A stretch of 54,217 nucleotides of DNA, from the NCBI GenBank assembly GCA_963720375.1, contig CAVRFM010000016.1, positions 1 through 54,217 of the forward strand. Reading direction: 5' to 3'. A program made the translations under genes and the position numbers. Origin of the DNA: JAPLHP01 sp963720375. GTDB lineage: Bacteria > Chloroflexota > Dehalococcoidia > UBA2247 > RBG-13-53-26. Below the pieces are notes generated by a model. That model worked only from the letters and a program-made list of their open reading frames with translations, was not told where the DNA came from and made no database searches. The stretch's first letter is position 1; each line of letters opens with the position of its first letter. Below are positions 15,871-24,261 of the stretch, in pieces.

Positions 15871-16725
15871 CTAGCCTATTGCCTCTACTCCACCAGTGAT
15901 ATCAAGAAGTTCCTTAGTGATCATCTCCTGGCGCGCCTTGTTGTACACCAAGGTCAAATCCTGGACAAGTTCGTTAGCGTTATCAGTGGCATTGCGCATG
16001 GCTACCATTCTCGCCGACTGCTCGCTGGCAATCGATTCCAGAATGGCGTGGTATACCTGCATCTCCACAAACCGAGGGAGAAGTTCTGCCAGCACTGATT
16101 TTCTGCCGGGCTCATAGATATAGTCTGCTTCACCGCCACGCTCTCTCTTGGCTGGTTCGACAGGAAGCAATTGCTGCAGCACTGGCCGCTGAGTCATGGT
16201 ACTGACAAACCGGGTATAGGCCAGATAGACCACATCGGCAAATCGATTGCTATAGTCATCAATGACAATGCGGGACATCGGCAGGGTATCAACAAGGGAA
16301 GGCCGGTCTCCAATTCCGGTGAACTCGGCCCGGACCTCGCGACCGTAGCGCAGCATGTAGTCCCTGCCTTTGCGACCTACCGTGATCATCACAGAAGGAG
16401 AGACGTGCTCTAATATGAAACTGGCTGTGCTTCGGTTCATATTGGCGTTCAGGCCTCCGCACAAACCACGATCAGGAGTGATATGGATTATCTCGATCTT
16501 CTTCACTTCCCGTCGTTCCAGCAAGGGATGAATCCTGCCTCCTTGCTGCTGTGCAACCAGATCGGACAAAACTTGCTGAATTTTCTCAGCATAAGGCCTG
16601 CCAGCTAAATCGCGATCCTGAGCCTTCCGCATTTTGGACGTAGCCACCATTTCCATGGCTTTGGTAATCTTGGCTGTTGATTGGACGCTCCGAATACGCC
16701 GCCGAATCAAACGTATGTTAGCCAT
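15871..16725 (-). CDS. atpG: ATP synthase gamma subunit
   Basis: The 284-residue central shaft of F1. The N-terminal helix begins MANIRLIRRRIRSVQSTAKI and leads into KAMEMVATSKMRKAQ. The RGLCGGLNANM motif near residue 75 and the C-terminal helix (ESIASEQSARMVAMRNATDN) are both typical. It lies between atpA and atpD as in most bacteria, with a 65-base gap from atpA. Confidence 0.96.
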   Translation of the reverse strand: MANIRLIRRRIRSVQSTAKITKAMEMVATSKMRKAQDRDLAGRPYAEKIQQVLSDLVAQQQGGRIHPLLERREVKKIEIIHITPDRGLCGGLNANMNRSTASFILEHVSPSVMITVGRKGRDYMLRYGREVRAEFTGIGDRPSLVDTLPMSRIVIDDYSNRFADVVYLAYTRFVSTMTQRPVLQQLLPVEPAKRERGGEADYIYEPGRKSVLAELLPRFVEMQVYHAILESIASEQSARMVAMRNATDNANELVQDLTLVYNKARQEMITKELLDITGGVEAIG

Positions 16726-16790
16726 TGTCTCTTATCTGCTCCAGTATTAATCCCTCTTCTCAGCACAGACCGGAAGTCTCGCCTCTTCTC

Positions 16791-18302
16791 CTAGTGTGCC
16801 CGACTTTGCTTGAACTCAACAAATGCCTTCTTCAATGCCTCTTCTGTTTCCGGCGTCAAGTCCTTGGTACTGGCAATGGATTTGCCTATCTCAGGATGGC
16901 TCGTTTCCATGAATTTCTGAAGATCATTCTCGAAAGCCGTTACATTGTCCATCGGCACATCATCTACATAACCACTGGTAATAGCATAAAGCGTAATTAT
17001 CTCTTTCTCCAAAGGCAGAGGGCTATATTGGAGCTGCTTGAGAATCTGAGTGCTCCTCTGACCTCTTTCCAGTTGAGCCCTGGTTGCCTTGTCGAGGTCA
17101 GCAGCTCCAAACTGGGCGAAGGCAGCCAGTTCGCGGTACTGAGCCAACTCCATCCTGAGTTTCCCAGCCACCTTCTTCATGGCCTTCGTCTGTGCCGCCC
17201 CACCCACTCTTGACACTGACAAACCCACATTCAGGGCCGGGCGGATGCCCGCATTGAAAAGATCCGTCTCCAGATAGATCTGGCCATCAGTGATAGATAT
17301 CACGTTAGTGGGGATATACCCCGAGAAGTCACCCAACTGCGTCTCGATAATAGGGAGAGCGGTAAGAGATCCGCCACCGTATTCTGGAGCAAGCTTGGCT
17401 GCCCTCTCCAGCAAACGGCTGTGAAGATAGAAAACATCACCAGGATAGGCTTCACGTCCCGGGGGACGGCGCAGCAGCAGGGAAATCTGACGGTAGGCCC
17501 AAGCATGCTTAGTCAAATCATCATAGATAACCAAGGCATCCTTCCCCTGCTCCATGAACTCTTCGCCTATGGCACAGGCAGCATAAGGACAAAGGTATTG
17601 CATGGGGGCAGGGTCAGAGGCGCCGGCAGTTACCACTATGGTATGTTCCATAGCACCATAGGATTCCAGAATGGCTACCATCTGAGCTACCTTTGAGGTC
17701 TTCTGTCCAATGGCTGCATAAATGCAGATAAGATTCCCGCCCTTCTGACTCACGATCGTATCAAGGCAAATTGCTGACTTGCCGGTGAAGCGGTCACCGA
17801 TGACCAACTCACGCTGCCCGCGTCCGATGGGTATCATGGCATCTATGGCCTTGATACCGGTGTGAACCGGGACGTTTACCGGTGCACGGCGGACAACGTT
17901 CGGCGCTACTCTCTCCAAAGGACGCACTTTGTCATACTTAACCGGGCCCTTGCCATCAAGCGGTACTCCCAGAGGATCGATCACGCGGCCAATGAGGCCT
18001 GCACCCACAGGCACCTCCAGGATTCTTCCCGTGCATCGAACCTCATCACCCTCTTTGATCGCTAAGGGATCGCCAAGAATGACCGCTCCTACTGCGTCTT
18101 CCTCCAAGTTGAGGGCCAGCCCCATGATGCTATTGGGGAACTGCAGCAGTTCGTTAGCCTTGGCACCTGACAGTCCGTGGATGCGGGCTAAACCATCAGC
18201 CACCTGCACCACAGTGCCTACATCGACCATGCTTACTTTGGTGCCAAACTCTTCTATCTGCCGCTTGATGACAGAGACTATATCTTCACCACGAGTGACC
18301 AT
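16791..18302 (-). CDS. atpA: ATP synthase alpha subunit
   Basis: The 503-residue non-catalytic F1 subunit. The P-loop region reads RGQRELVIGDRFTGKSAICL near residue 169; most alpha subunits have GDRQTGKT, so the usual Gln is Phe here. Other signatures are regular: the N-terminal VDVGTVVQVADGLARIHGLS, the arginine-finger region near SVSRVGGAAQTKAMKKV, and a normal C-terminal helical domain. The gene runs from an ATG in the atp operon between atpH and atpG. Confidence 0.97.
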   Translation of the reverse strand: MVTRGEDIVSVIKRQIEEFGTKVSMVDVGTVVQVADGLARIHGLSGAKANELLQFPNSIMGLALNLEEDAVGAVILGDPLAIKEGDEVRCTGRILEVPVGAGLIGRVIDPLGVPLDGKGPVKYDKVRPLERVAPNVVRRAPVNVPVHTGIKAIDAMIPIGRGQRELVIGDRFTGKSAICLDTIVSQKGGNLICIYAAIGQKTSKVAQMVAILESYGAMEHTIVVTAGASDPAPMQYLCPYAACAIGEEFMEQGKDALVIYDDLTKHAWAYRQISLLLRRPPGREAYPGDVFYLHSRLLERAAKLAPEYGGGSLTALPIIETQLGDFSGYIPTNVISITDGQIYLETDLFNAGIRPALNVGLSVSRVGGAAQTKAMKKVAGKLRMELAQYRELAAFAQFGAADLDKATRAQLERGQRSTQILKQLQYSPLPLEKEIITLYAITSGYVDDVPMDNVTAFENDLQKFMETSHPEIGKSIASTKDLTPETEEALKKAFVEFKQSRAH

Positions 18303-18397
18303 GCTATATCACCTCCAACACAACTTCTGTTGGCACAACCAAACAACCCCTTGCACAGGTAACCAGCGCCTCAAATACCAACCATCCTCCGGATGAA

Positions 18398-18925
18398 TCA
18401 CGCCAAGCTTCTTCTCAATTCCTGAAGCTTGGTGCGGATACTTCCATCCATCAACTTATCCCCCAACCTGACCACCAACCCCCCCATGATTTCAGGATCC
18501 ACCTTCGCACCAAGCATTATTGTCTTGCCGGTGATCGCAGCCAAGCCCTTCCCAATGCTCTTTTCTTCTTGGTCACCAATGGGGATAGCCGTAACCACCT
18601 CTGCCTCAACTACCCCCTTGTGAGCGTATGACAAACGTCTGTACTCAGTCACAATGCTCTGGACTATGTGGAGGCGATTCTTGGCAACCAGGAGATATGC
18701 CAGATTCATTGCTGTAGGTGTAACACCTTTGAGAGCTTGCTGCAGTAGCTCTCTTTTCCTTTCTGAACTAACCTTGGGATTCTCCAGAAAGGAGCCTATC
18801 TCCGGATCGTGCAAAATACTGGCTATTCTCTCTAGATCAGCCTGCCATCTGTCCAATTGATCGGTCTCTAGAGCAATTAGAAAAACTGCCTGCGCATGCC
18901 GTCTGCCTGAAATACCCTTAGCCAT
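18398..18925 (-). CDS. atpH: ATP synthase delta subunit
   Basis: A 175-residue delta (OSCP-type) subunit of the peripheral stalk. The N-terminal helical bundle includes HAQAVFLIALETDQLDRWQA and SFLENPKVSSERKRELLQQA. The C-terminal signature reads LGAKVDPEIMGGLVVRLGDK near residue 150, followed by DGSIRTKLQELRRSL. It is spaced four bases from atpF and 95 bases from atpA. Confidence 0.96.
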   Translation of the reverse strand: MAKGISGRRHAQAVFLIALETDQLDRWQADLERIASILHDPEIGSFLENPKVSSERKRELLQQALKGVTPTAMNLAYLLVAKNRLHIVQSIVTEYRRLSYAHKGVVEAEVVTAIPIGDQEEKSIGKGLAAITGKTIMLGAKVDPEIMGGLVVRLGDKLMDGSIRTKLQELRRSLA

Positions 18926-18929
18926 TGTT

Positions 18930-19442
18930 CTAGTTCAATTCACTCTTCTTGGAAGCAAGTCCTTCTTTTAAAACTTTGTCAATTAGCTGCTGGTGCGCTT
19001 TCTTGTCCAGGGACTGTTCAATCACCTTCTCTGCCGCCAGAACTGCCAGATCGGCAAACTCCCGACGCAGTTGATTGAAACTCTCTTCTCTCTCCATGGC
19101 AATCTCAGCCCTGGCTTTGGCAATGAGAGCCTCTGTTTCTTTCCTGGCCTCAGCCCTGGCCTCTTCCTTGATCCTATCTGATGTCTGCGAAGCCTGAGCT
19201 ACGATTGCCTGGCCCTCTTTGCGCCCAGCCTCGATCTGAGCTTTCACGGTCTCTTCAGCATGAGCCATCTCCTGTTTTATGCGCTCCGCCTGATCCAGAC
19301 TCTCCTTTATCTTGGCTGCCCGCTGATCCAGCATCTTCGTAATAGGCTTATACAAGACCAGTGTCAGCAGCCCAAACAAGAGAAAGAAGTTTATTATGAA
19401 AGCCAACAGACTTGGTAGATTGATTCCAAGGTCATTGAGCAT
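18930..19442 (-). CDS. atpF: ATP synthase b subunit
   Basis: A 170-residue b subunit. One N-terminal membrane helix (residues about 8-29, LPSLLAFIINFFLLFGLLTL) is followed by a long charged helix that dimerises and reaches delta. The start has GAGGAG upstream. It follows the newly noted 45-aa membrane ORF, with a 37-base spacer. There is no second b-type gene, so a b2 homodimer stalk is expected. Confidence 0.95.
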   Translation of the reverse strand: MLNDLGINLPSLLAFIINFFLLFGLLTLVLYKPITKMLDQRAAKIKESLDQAERIKQEMAHAEETVKAQIEAGRKEGQAIVAQASQTSDRIKEEARAEARKETEALIAKARAEIAMEREESFNQLRREFADLAVLAAEKVIEQSLDKKAHQQLIDKVLKEGLASKKSELN

Positions 19443-19479
19443 TTTAGCTCCTCTTCATAGAGATTGGCCGGACTACGGG

Positions 19480-19617
19480 CTACGGTGTAGCTACTATTGG
19501 ATGCGTCGTGCTTAGATACATAATCGTGATTGCCATCGCCCCGACAAAGATCATCGCACTCAAGAATACTGCAAGTACGAAAACCAGTATCGGTACTGGC
19601 ATACTCTCATTTTCCAT
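19480..19617 (-). CDS. 45-aa single-helix membrane protein inside the atp operon
   Basis: A short gene between atpE and atpF. It begins ATGGAAAATGAGAGTATGCC at 19617 and ends in TAG at 19480. A ribosome-binding site, GGAGGG, stands eight bases before the start, as strong as that of its neighbours. The product has a short acidic, probably outward or cytoplasmic N-terminus (MENESMPVP), one hydrophobic helix at residues 9-35 (ILVFVLAVFLSAMIFVGAMA and on), and a short tail (STTHPIVATP). It is not a b' subunit, since it lacks the long charged helix, and not atpI/atpZ, which is at the head of the operon. I do not recognise it. Position and translation signals suggest a small accessory Fo or assembly subunit. 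Confidence 0.65.
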   Translation of the reverse strand: MENESMPVPILVFVLAVFLSAMIFVGAMAITIMYLSTTHPIVATP

Positions 19618-19641
19618 GTTTCATCCCTCCTGAAGTTACTC

Positions 19642-19887
19642 TTATGCTGTTGCTGTTTTGGAGACCATGGCAATAATGATCGACACGATCAGGGCATAGA
19701 TACCGATAGCCTCTGTCAAGGCCGCCACGAGGATCATGTTGGTCAAGATCGCGCCCCTCGCCTCCGGGTTGCGTCCCAGCGCTGTCACGGTGGCATAGCC
19801 TATCAGGCCCAATCCTAGTGCCGGACCTAAGAGGCCAATGCTACCTGTGATCGCTACGGCTAGATACTTGGCTACAACTGGGTCCAT
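19642..19887 (-). CDS. atpE: ATP synthase c subunit
   Basis: An 81-residue two-helix proteolipid of the rotor ring. Helix 1 contains GPALGLGLIGYATVTALGR, the polar loop is RNPEARG, and helix 2 holds the ion-binding Glu in ALTEAIGIYAL near residue 58. The Na+-coordinating Gln in helix 1 and the Ser after the Glu seen in Na+-type rings are replaced by Leu and Ala, so proton coupling is inferred. A strong AAGGAGGTAAG precedes the start. Confidence 0.95.
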   Translation of the reverse strand: MDPVVAKYLAVAITGSIGLLGPALGLGLIGYATVTALGRNPEARGAILTNMILVAALTEAIGIYALIVSIIIAMVSKTATA

Positions 19888-19915
19888 CTACTTACCTCCT
19901 TCTCTCTTAGTAAAA

Positions 19916-21071
19916 TTACCCATGCTCCTCACTCTCGTGGGAAACAGCTATGCTGGCAAATACCAGAGTCAGCCCTCCAAAGATAAGAGCCTGAATAAAG
20001 CCAATGAGAAGCTCCAGTCCGTAGAAGGGTATGGCCATTACCCAAGGAACGAGAAACGTAGCTGACAAGACCAATATCTCCCCTGCCGTCATATTGCCAA
20101 ATAGACGGAAGGCGAAGCTGATCATCCGGGTCATATGGCTTATGGCCTCCAAGCCACCGATAACGGCATTGATCACACCGGTGACACAGGCCATGATGGC
20201 CTCAACAATCTTGCCCTTGAATAACAGCTTTATGCCCCGGCCAAGCTCTCCCAGATTGACATACTCGGTGATATACGTACGAAATCCCTTCCCCGTCAAG
20301 CCCATGAACTCAATGAATAACACTGCCATGAGCGCCAAGGCCAGGGTCATGTTGATATCTGTACTGGCAGATCGAAGCAGCGGCGGCCGGCTCACAATCT
20401 CGGCCACAGGCTCACCAGCTGAGACCGATTGGCCTACAGCCGACAGCATACTCTACTTCACCAGTCTTAGGGGCCGTAACATCCTCAGTGGTGGATCCGG
20501 TGTTTACTTGGAATACCACATCTCCTTCATTGACATTGACCACCGTCTCCCCTCAGCAGGCACTGCAAGCCCAACAACCGTGCCAGCTACCGGGGATACA
20601 ACCTCCTTTGTCTCCTTGACAAAGATACCAGGCCCATAAACGGGAAGAAGGGCAAGATAGGCATTGAACATCACAAAGATGAAGATAGTAGCAATCACAG
20701 GGAAGAACCTGCGACCATTCTTATGGCCAGCCACGCTCTCTACGAAATTCAATAGCATCTCCAGCTGCCGACTCAACCAGAGCCTGAAGGCGACCGGGGA
20801 TAATCTTCATCTTCCGGGTGGCGGCAAAAGCAAACAAAACCACTACTATGATCGTGACCCAGGAAGCAAGGAGCGTATTGGAAATCGGCAGAGGGCCAGC
20901 TTTGAAGAGTACATCGCCACGGAAGAATGAGCTAACTTCAAGTACCGGGACATTGAGAATTTTGGGCAGAAATGTAATATTGAGGCCCCTGCCTATGGCA
21001 CCGCCAATTAAGCCAAATATGAAGAGGACTGCAACTACAAGGCCGATGATAGAGCATCCACGCTTGGACAC
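19916..21071 (-). CDS. atpB: ATP synthase a subunit with a barrel-sandwich insert; three frame breaks
   Basis: Three overlapping frames together encode one a subunit of about 384 residues from a GTG at 21071. Single-base corrections reconnect them: one extra C at 20768-20769, one missing C in the run 20549-20552, and one extra C at 20440-20441. The N-terminus has membrane helices (CSIIGLVVAVLFIFGLIGGA, then SWVTIIVVVLFAFAATRKMK). The essential Arg is in FRLFGNMTAGE, and the C-terminal helices are normal. Between helix LALLPVYGPG and STDINMTLALAL lies an insert of about 85 residues (150-235) with lipoyl/biotinyl-like half motifs (SPVAGTVVGLAVPAEGETVV, VNEGDVVFQV, APKTGEVEYAVAVGQSVSAG, EPVAEIV). 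Usual a subunits are 230-300 residues and lack it. Indels in the assembly are likelier than a dead gene. Confidence 0.8.
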
Positions 21072-21304
21072 TACCCCTTGTCCTCCCGGTCCTTGTCTTC
21101 CTGCTCCTTAATTAGCGGCACTATCATTCTATAGGTTCCAAAGGCAGCCACCACCAACCCAAGGAAAAGTCCGACCAATGTAAATATTATCGAATACCCA
21201 AACTTTCTGTCAAGCCAAAGCCCACCGAGGATCCCGCCGGCAATCGATATACCGATATACCATCCAATACCAATAAACCTAGCCGCAAAGACCCACTTTT
21301 CCAT
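21071..21304 (-). CDS. atpZ: AtpZ/AtpI-type small membrane protein
   Basis: A 77-residue protein with two membrane helices (residues about 8-29 and 38-60), the first with the Gly-rich pattern WYIGISIAGGILGGLWLDRK. It ends in a charged tail (IKEQEDKDREDKG). This is the AtpZ/AtpI family, which heads many atp operons and helps c-ring or Fo assembly or ion supply. It is the first gene of the operon, and its TAG overlaps the GTG start of atpB by one base. Confidence 0.85.
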   Translation of the reverse strand: MEKWVFAARFIGIGWYIGISIAGGILGGLWLDRKFGYSIIFTLVGLFLGLVVAAFGTYRMIVPLIKEQEDKDREDKG

Positions 21305-21346
21305 CTCGCCCGTGCCATGTCGCAGATACTTATCATGGGCATTTTA

Positions 21347-21376
21347 AGTATACTATGCAGCTTCTTTCTGAGTCAA
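21347..21376 (-). promoter_or_regulatory. Promoter of the atp operon
   Basis: On the minus strand TTGACT (21371-21376) and TATACT (21347-21352) are 18 bases apart. Transcription should begin about 35 bases before atpZ. The promoter overlaps the spacer shared with divergent lysS. Confidence 0.6.
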
Positions 21377-21392
21377 AATCTGGGCACAACCT

Positions 21393-21422
21393 TTGCAGCC
21401 TGCACAAGAGATACCTTATAAT
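21393..21422 (+). promoter_or_regulatory. Promoter of lysS
   Basis: TTGCAG (21393-21398) and TATAAT (21417-21422) are 18 bases apart, 22 bases before the chosen lysS start, leaving a leader of about 15 nt. Confidence 0.5.
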
Positions 21423-21443
21423 AGTCGCTATTCACTGAAGCCA

Positions 21444-22922
21444 ATGACCAAAAGACTAGAAAGCATAACCCAGCAGCGGCTCGATAAACTGCAACGGCTT
21501 CGCGAGCGGGGTATCAATCCCTACCCCACTCGTTATCACCGCACTCACACAGCTCAGCAAGCCAAAGGCCTGTTCGAACAAAACACGGCGACCGCAGGAC
21601 CGGCAGTAAGCCTGGCCGGACGCATTGTAGCTCACCGCAACATGGGGAAGGCTACATTCATCGATCTGCAGGATGGCTCAGGCAAGATCCAAATCTACTT
21701 CTCTAGCAAGCAAATAGGCGAGGAAAGATATGGGCTAGTGCAGGAACTAGACCTCGGAGATATCATCGGCGTCAGTGGAGAACTATTCAAAACACATAAA
21801 GGCGAGATCACTGTCAATGTATCCGATTTCACGATGCTCGCCAAGTCACTCCAACCTCTGCCGGAGAAATGGCACGGGCTGGTTGATGTCGAGAAGCGCT
21901 ATCGCCAGCGTTACCTGGACCTCATTTCCAATCAAGATACGAAGGGGATTTTTCTGGTGCGCAGCCGTGTTATTGCTGCCATCCGGCGCTTCCTTGACGA
22001 CAGAGGCTTCATCGAAGTGGAAACTCCAGTGCTCCAACCCATAGCCGGAGGAGCCAGGGCACAACCCTTCACTACACATCATCAAGCCCTCGATCAGGAC
22101 TTCTATCTGCGCATTGCCACAGAACTCTACCTCAAAAGGCTCATTGTTGGTGGCTTCGACAAGGTCTATGAGATCGGCCGCATCTTCCGAAATGAAGGCA
22201 TCTCCACCAAGCATAATCCGGAGTTTACTACCCTGGAAAGTTACGAGGCCTACGCCGACTACCATGATGTGATGGACATGCTCGAGAACATGGTCTCGCA
22301 CATCGCCCAGGAGGTACTGGGGAGCACCAGAGTGGCCTTCGGGGAACACACACTCGACTTCACACCTCCCTGGAAGCGCCAGCCACTGCATGATGCCGTT
22401 CTCCAAAGTTGCGGCATTGATCTTGACGAAGGTCTCAAAGATGGCGGTCAAGATTTGCGCCGAGTCATGGAAGCAAAAGGCATAGAGCTTGATGAAACTA
22501 TGAGCCCAGCCTATCTGGTAGACAAGCTGGTTTCTACCTTCGTGGAACCCACCCTTGTTCAGCCAACCTTCTTGATGGATTACCCGGTGGAAACCACCCC
22601 CCTGGCTAAGACCAAGGTCGACAACCCGAGAGTAGTGGAGCGGTTTGAGGCTTTTGCTGTCGGCATGGAATTCGCCAATGCCTTCACTGAGCTCAATGAC
22701 CCGATAGAGCAGGCCAATCGCTTTCTTACTCAAGAAGCATGGCGATCCCATTTCGGAGATGAAGAGGCAGAACATTACCAGGAAGATTTTATCGTGGCCA
22801 TGGAGCATGGCATGCCTCCTACGGGCGGCCTTGGGGTGGGCATCGATCGACTGGTAATGCTTCTCACCAATCAGCAGTCGATCCGCGAAGTGATCCTCTT
22901 TCCTCAACTGAAGACCAAGTAG
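21444..22922 (+). CDS. lysS: Lysyl-tRNA synthetase, class II
   Basis: A 492-residue class II LysRS, which charges tRNA-Lys. The N-terminal OB-fold anticodon domain spans about residues 50-145 (LAGRIVAHRNMGKATFIDLQ). Motif 2 is FRNEGISTKHNPEFT near 250, and motif 3 is GLGVGIDRLVMLL near 465. The start at 21444 (MTKRLESITQQRL) is preferred because an in-frame ATG 17 codons upstream would lie within the promoter. No Shine-Dalgarno sequence is seen. It is the first gene of a lysS-serS pair. Confidence 0.95.
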   Translation: MTKRLESITQQRLDKLQRLRERGINPYPTRYHRTHTAQQAKGLFEQNTATAGPAVSLAGRIVAHRNMGKATFIDLQDGSGKIQIYFSSKQIGEERYGLVQELDLGDIIGVSGELFKTHKGEITVNVSDFTMLAKSLQPLPEKWHGLVDVEKRYRQRYLDLISNQDTKGIFLVRSRVIAAIRRFLDDRGFIEVETPVLQPIAGGARAQPFTTHHQALDQDFYLRIATELYLKRLIVGGFDKVYEIGRIFRNEGISTKHNPEFTTLESYEAYADYHDVMDMLENMVSHIAQEVLGSTRVAFGEHTLDFTPPWKRQPLHDAVLQSCGIDLDEGLKDGGQDLRRVMEAKGIELDETMSPAYLVDKLVSTFVEPTLVQPTFLMDYPVETTPLAKTKVDNPRVVERFEAFAVGMEFANAFTELNDPIEQANRFLTQEAWRSHFGDEEAEHYQEDFIVAMEHGMPPTGGLGVGIDRLVMLLTNQQSIREVILFPQLKTK

Positions 22923-22943
22923 TACAATGAGAGACCACAAGCA

Positions 22944-24233
22944 ATGTTGAGCATTCAGTTGATCAGACAGAACCCGGAGGCAGTGAGAGCGGCCATGGAG
23001 AAGCGGCACGATAGTGCACCGCTGGATGAAATCCTGGCTCTCGATGAACAGCGCCGCAAACTGCTGTTTGACGTGGAATCGCTGCGGTCACAGCGCAAAC
23101 AGGGGAGCAAAAAATACGGCAGGATGAAGACAGGGACTGCTGATACAACAGAAGGCACAACGTCTGAAGATGCGACCGAGGAACTGGCCAACATCCGCGA
23201 ACAAATCAAGCTGGCAGAAGCCGAGGTCCAGACCATCGAGGAAAGGCTACACGATCTCTTGCTCCGCGTGCCCAATATCCCCGATTCCAGCGTCCCCATC
23301 GGTAAGGATGCCTCTGACAACATAGTAATACGAAGCTGGGGCGAGCCCCGCCAGTTTGATTTTTCTCCACTGCCACATTGGGATCTAGGTGAAGCGCTGG
23401 ACATCATTGACTTCCAGAGAGGAGCAAAGCTAAGTGGCACGCGGTTCTATGTACTTAAGGGCGCCGGAGCCCGTCTGCAGCGAGCACTCATCAGCTTCAT
23501 GCTGCACCTTCATATCAGTGAACATGGCTACACTGAGATCTATCCGCCGTACATGGTAAAACAGGAATGCATGATAGGATCATCCAATTTGCCCAAATTC
23601 GCTGACAACCTCTACCATGACGTTGAAGATGACTTCTGGTTCATCCCTACCGCAGAAGTACCTCTGACAAACCTTCATCGTGACGAAGTCCTCGAGGCTG
23701 GCACTCTTCCCCTGTACTATGTAGCTTATTCTGCCTGCTTCCGCCGTGAGAAAATGGCCGCCGGCAAGGATACCCGCGGCATAAAACGGGGGCATCAGTT
23801 TGACAAGGTGGAACTCTACAAGTTCACTAACCCCGAGCACTCTATGGATGAACTGGAGAAGATGGTCAGGAATGTAGAAGAGGTTTGTCGCAGGCTAGAC
23901 CTAACCTACCGTGTGGTACAGCTCTGCACCGGAGACATTGGCTTTGCTTCCGCCAAGAGCTACGACATTGAGTTATGGGCACCTGGCTGCCAGGAGTGGC
24001 TGGAGGTTAGCAGTTGCAGCAATTGTACTGATTTCCAGGCACGAAGGGCCAATATTCGCTACCGATCCGAGCCAGGAGCTAAACCTCAGTTTTTGCATAC
24101 CCTGAATGGCTCCGGTCTGGCCTTGCCACGGGTTCTCATCTCAGTGTTGGAGAACTACCAACAATCTGACGGTAGCATACTGATACCTGACGCACTGCTG
24201 CCGTACATGGACGGTCTTGAGGTCATCAAGTAG
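22944..24233 (+). CDS. serS: Seryl-tRNA synthetase
   Basis: A 429-residue class II SerRS. The N-terminal helical arm that grips tRNA-Ser spans residues 1-110, and its tip carries a polar insert (GTADTTEGTTSEDATEE). The catalytic core has LYYVAYSACFRREKMAAGKD (motif 2 region), HQFDKVELYKF, and the C-terminal motif 3 LNGSGLALPRVLISVLENYQ. The full length is present. It starts 21 bases after lysS, without a clear ribosome-binding site, and is presumably cotranscribed. Confidence 0.96.
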   Translation: MLSIQLIRQNPEAVRAAMEKRHDSAPLDEILALDEQRRKLLFDVESLRSQRKQGSKKYGRMKTGTADTTEGTTSEDATEELANIREQIKLAEAEVQTIEERLHDLLLRVPNIPDSSVPIGKDASDNIVIRSWGEPRQFDFSPLPHWDLGEALDIIDFQRGAKLSGTRFYVLKGAGARLQRALISFMLHLHISEHGYTEIYPPYMVKQECMIGSSNLPKFADNLYHDVEDDFWFIPTAEVPLTNLHRDEVLEAGTLPLYYVAYSACFRREKMAAGKDTRGIKRGHQFDKVELYKFTNPEHSMDELEKMVRNVEEVCRRLDLTYRVVQLCTGDIGFASAKSYDIELWAPGCQEWLEVSSCSNCTDFQARRANIRYRSEPGAKPQFLHTLNGSGLALPRVLISVLENYQQSDGSILIPDALLPYMDGLEVIK

Positions 24234-24261
24234 GTAGAGTTATAATCCCCCCGGCCCCCCC

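Noticed and set aside
20350..20640. A biotin- or lipoate-modified domain in the a subunit
   Set aside because: The fold-like halves are present, but the MKM/DKA-type Lys at the hairpin tip is absent, so modification is not supported; only the fold is proposed.
19916..20776. Separate small membrane proteins instead of one atpB
   Set aside because: The three frames together cover one a subunit without missing conserved parts, and each junction is repaired by a single base.
21846..23009. A 387-codon open frame antisense to lysS
   Set aside because: It lies entirely opposite a well-conserved synthetase gene and its start region, and has no family-like sequence; it is a coding shadow.
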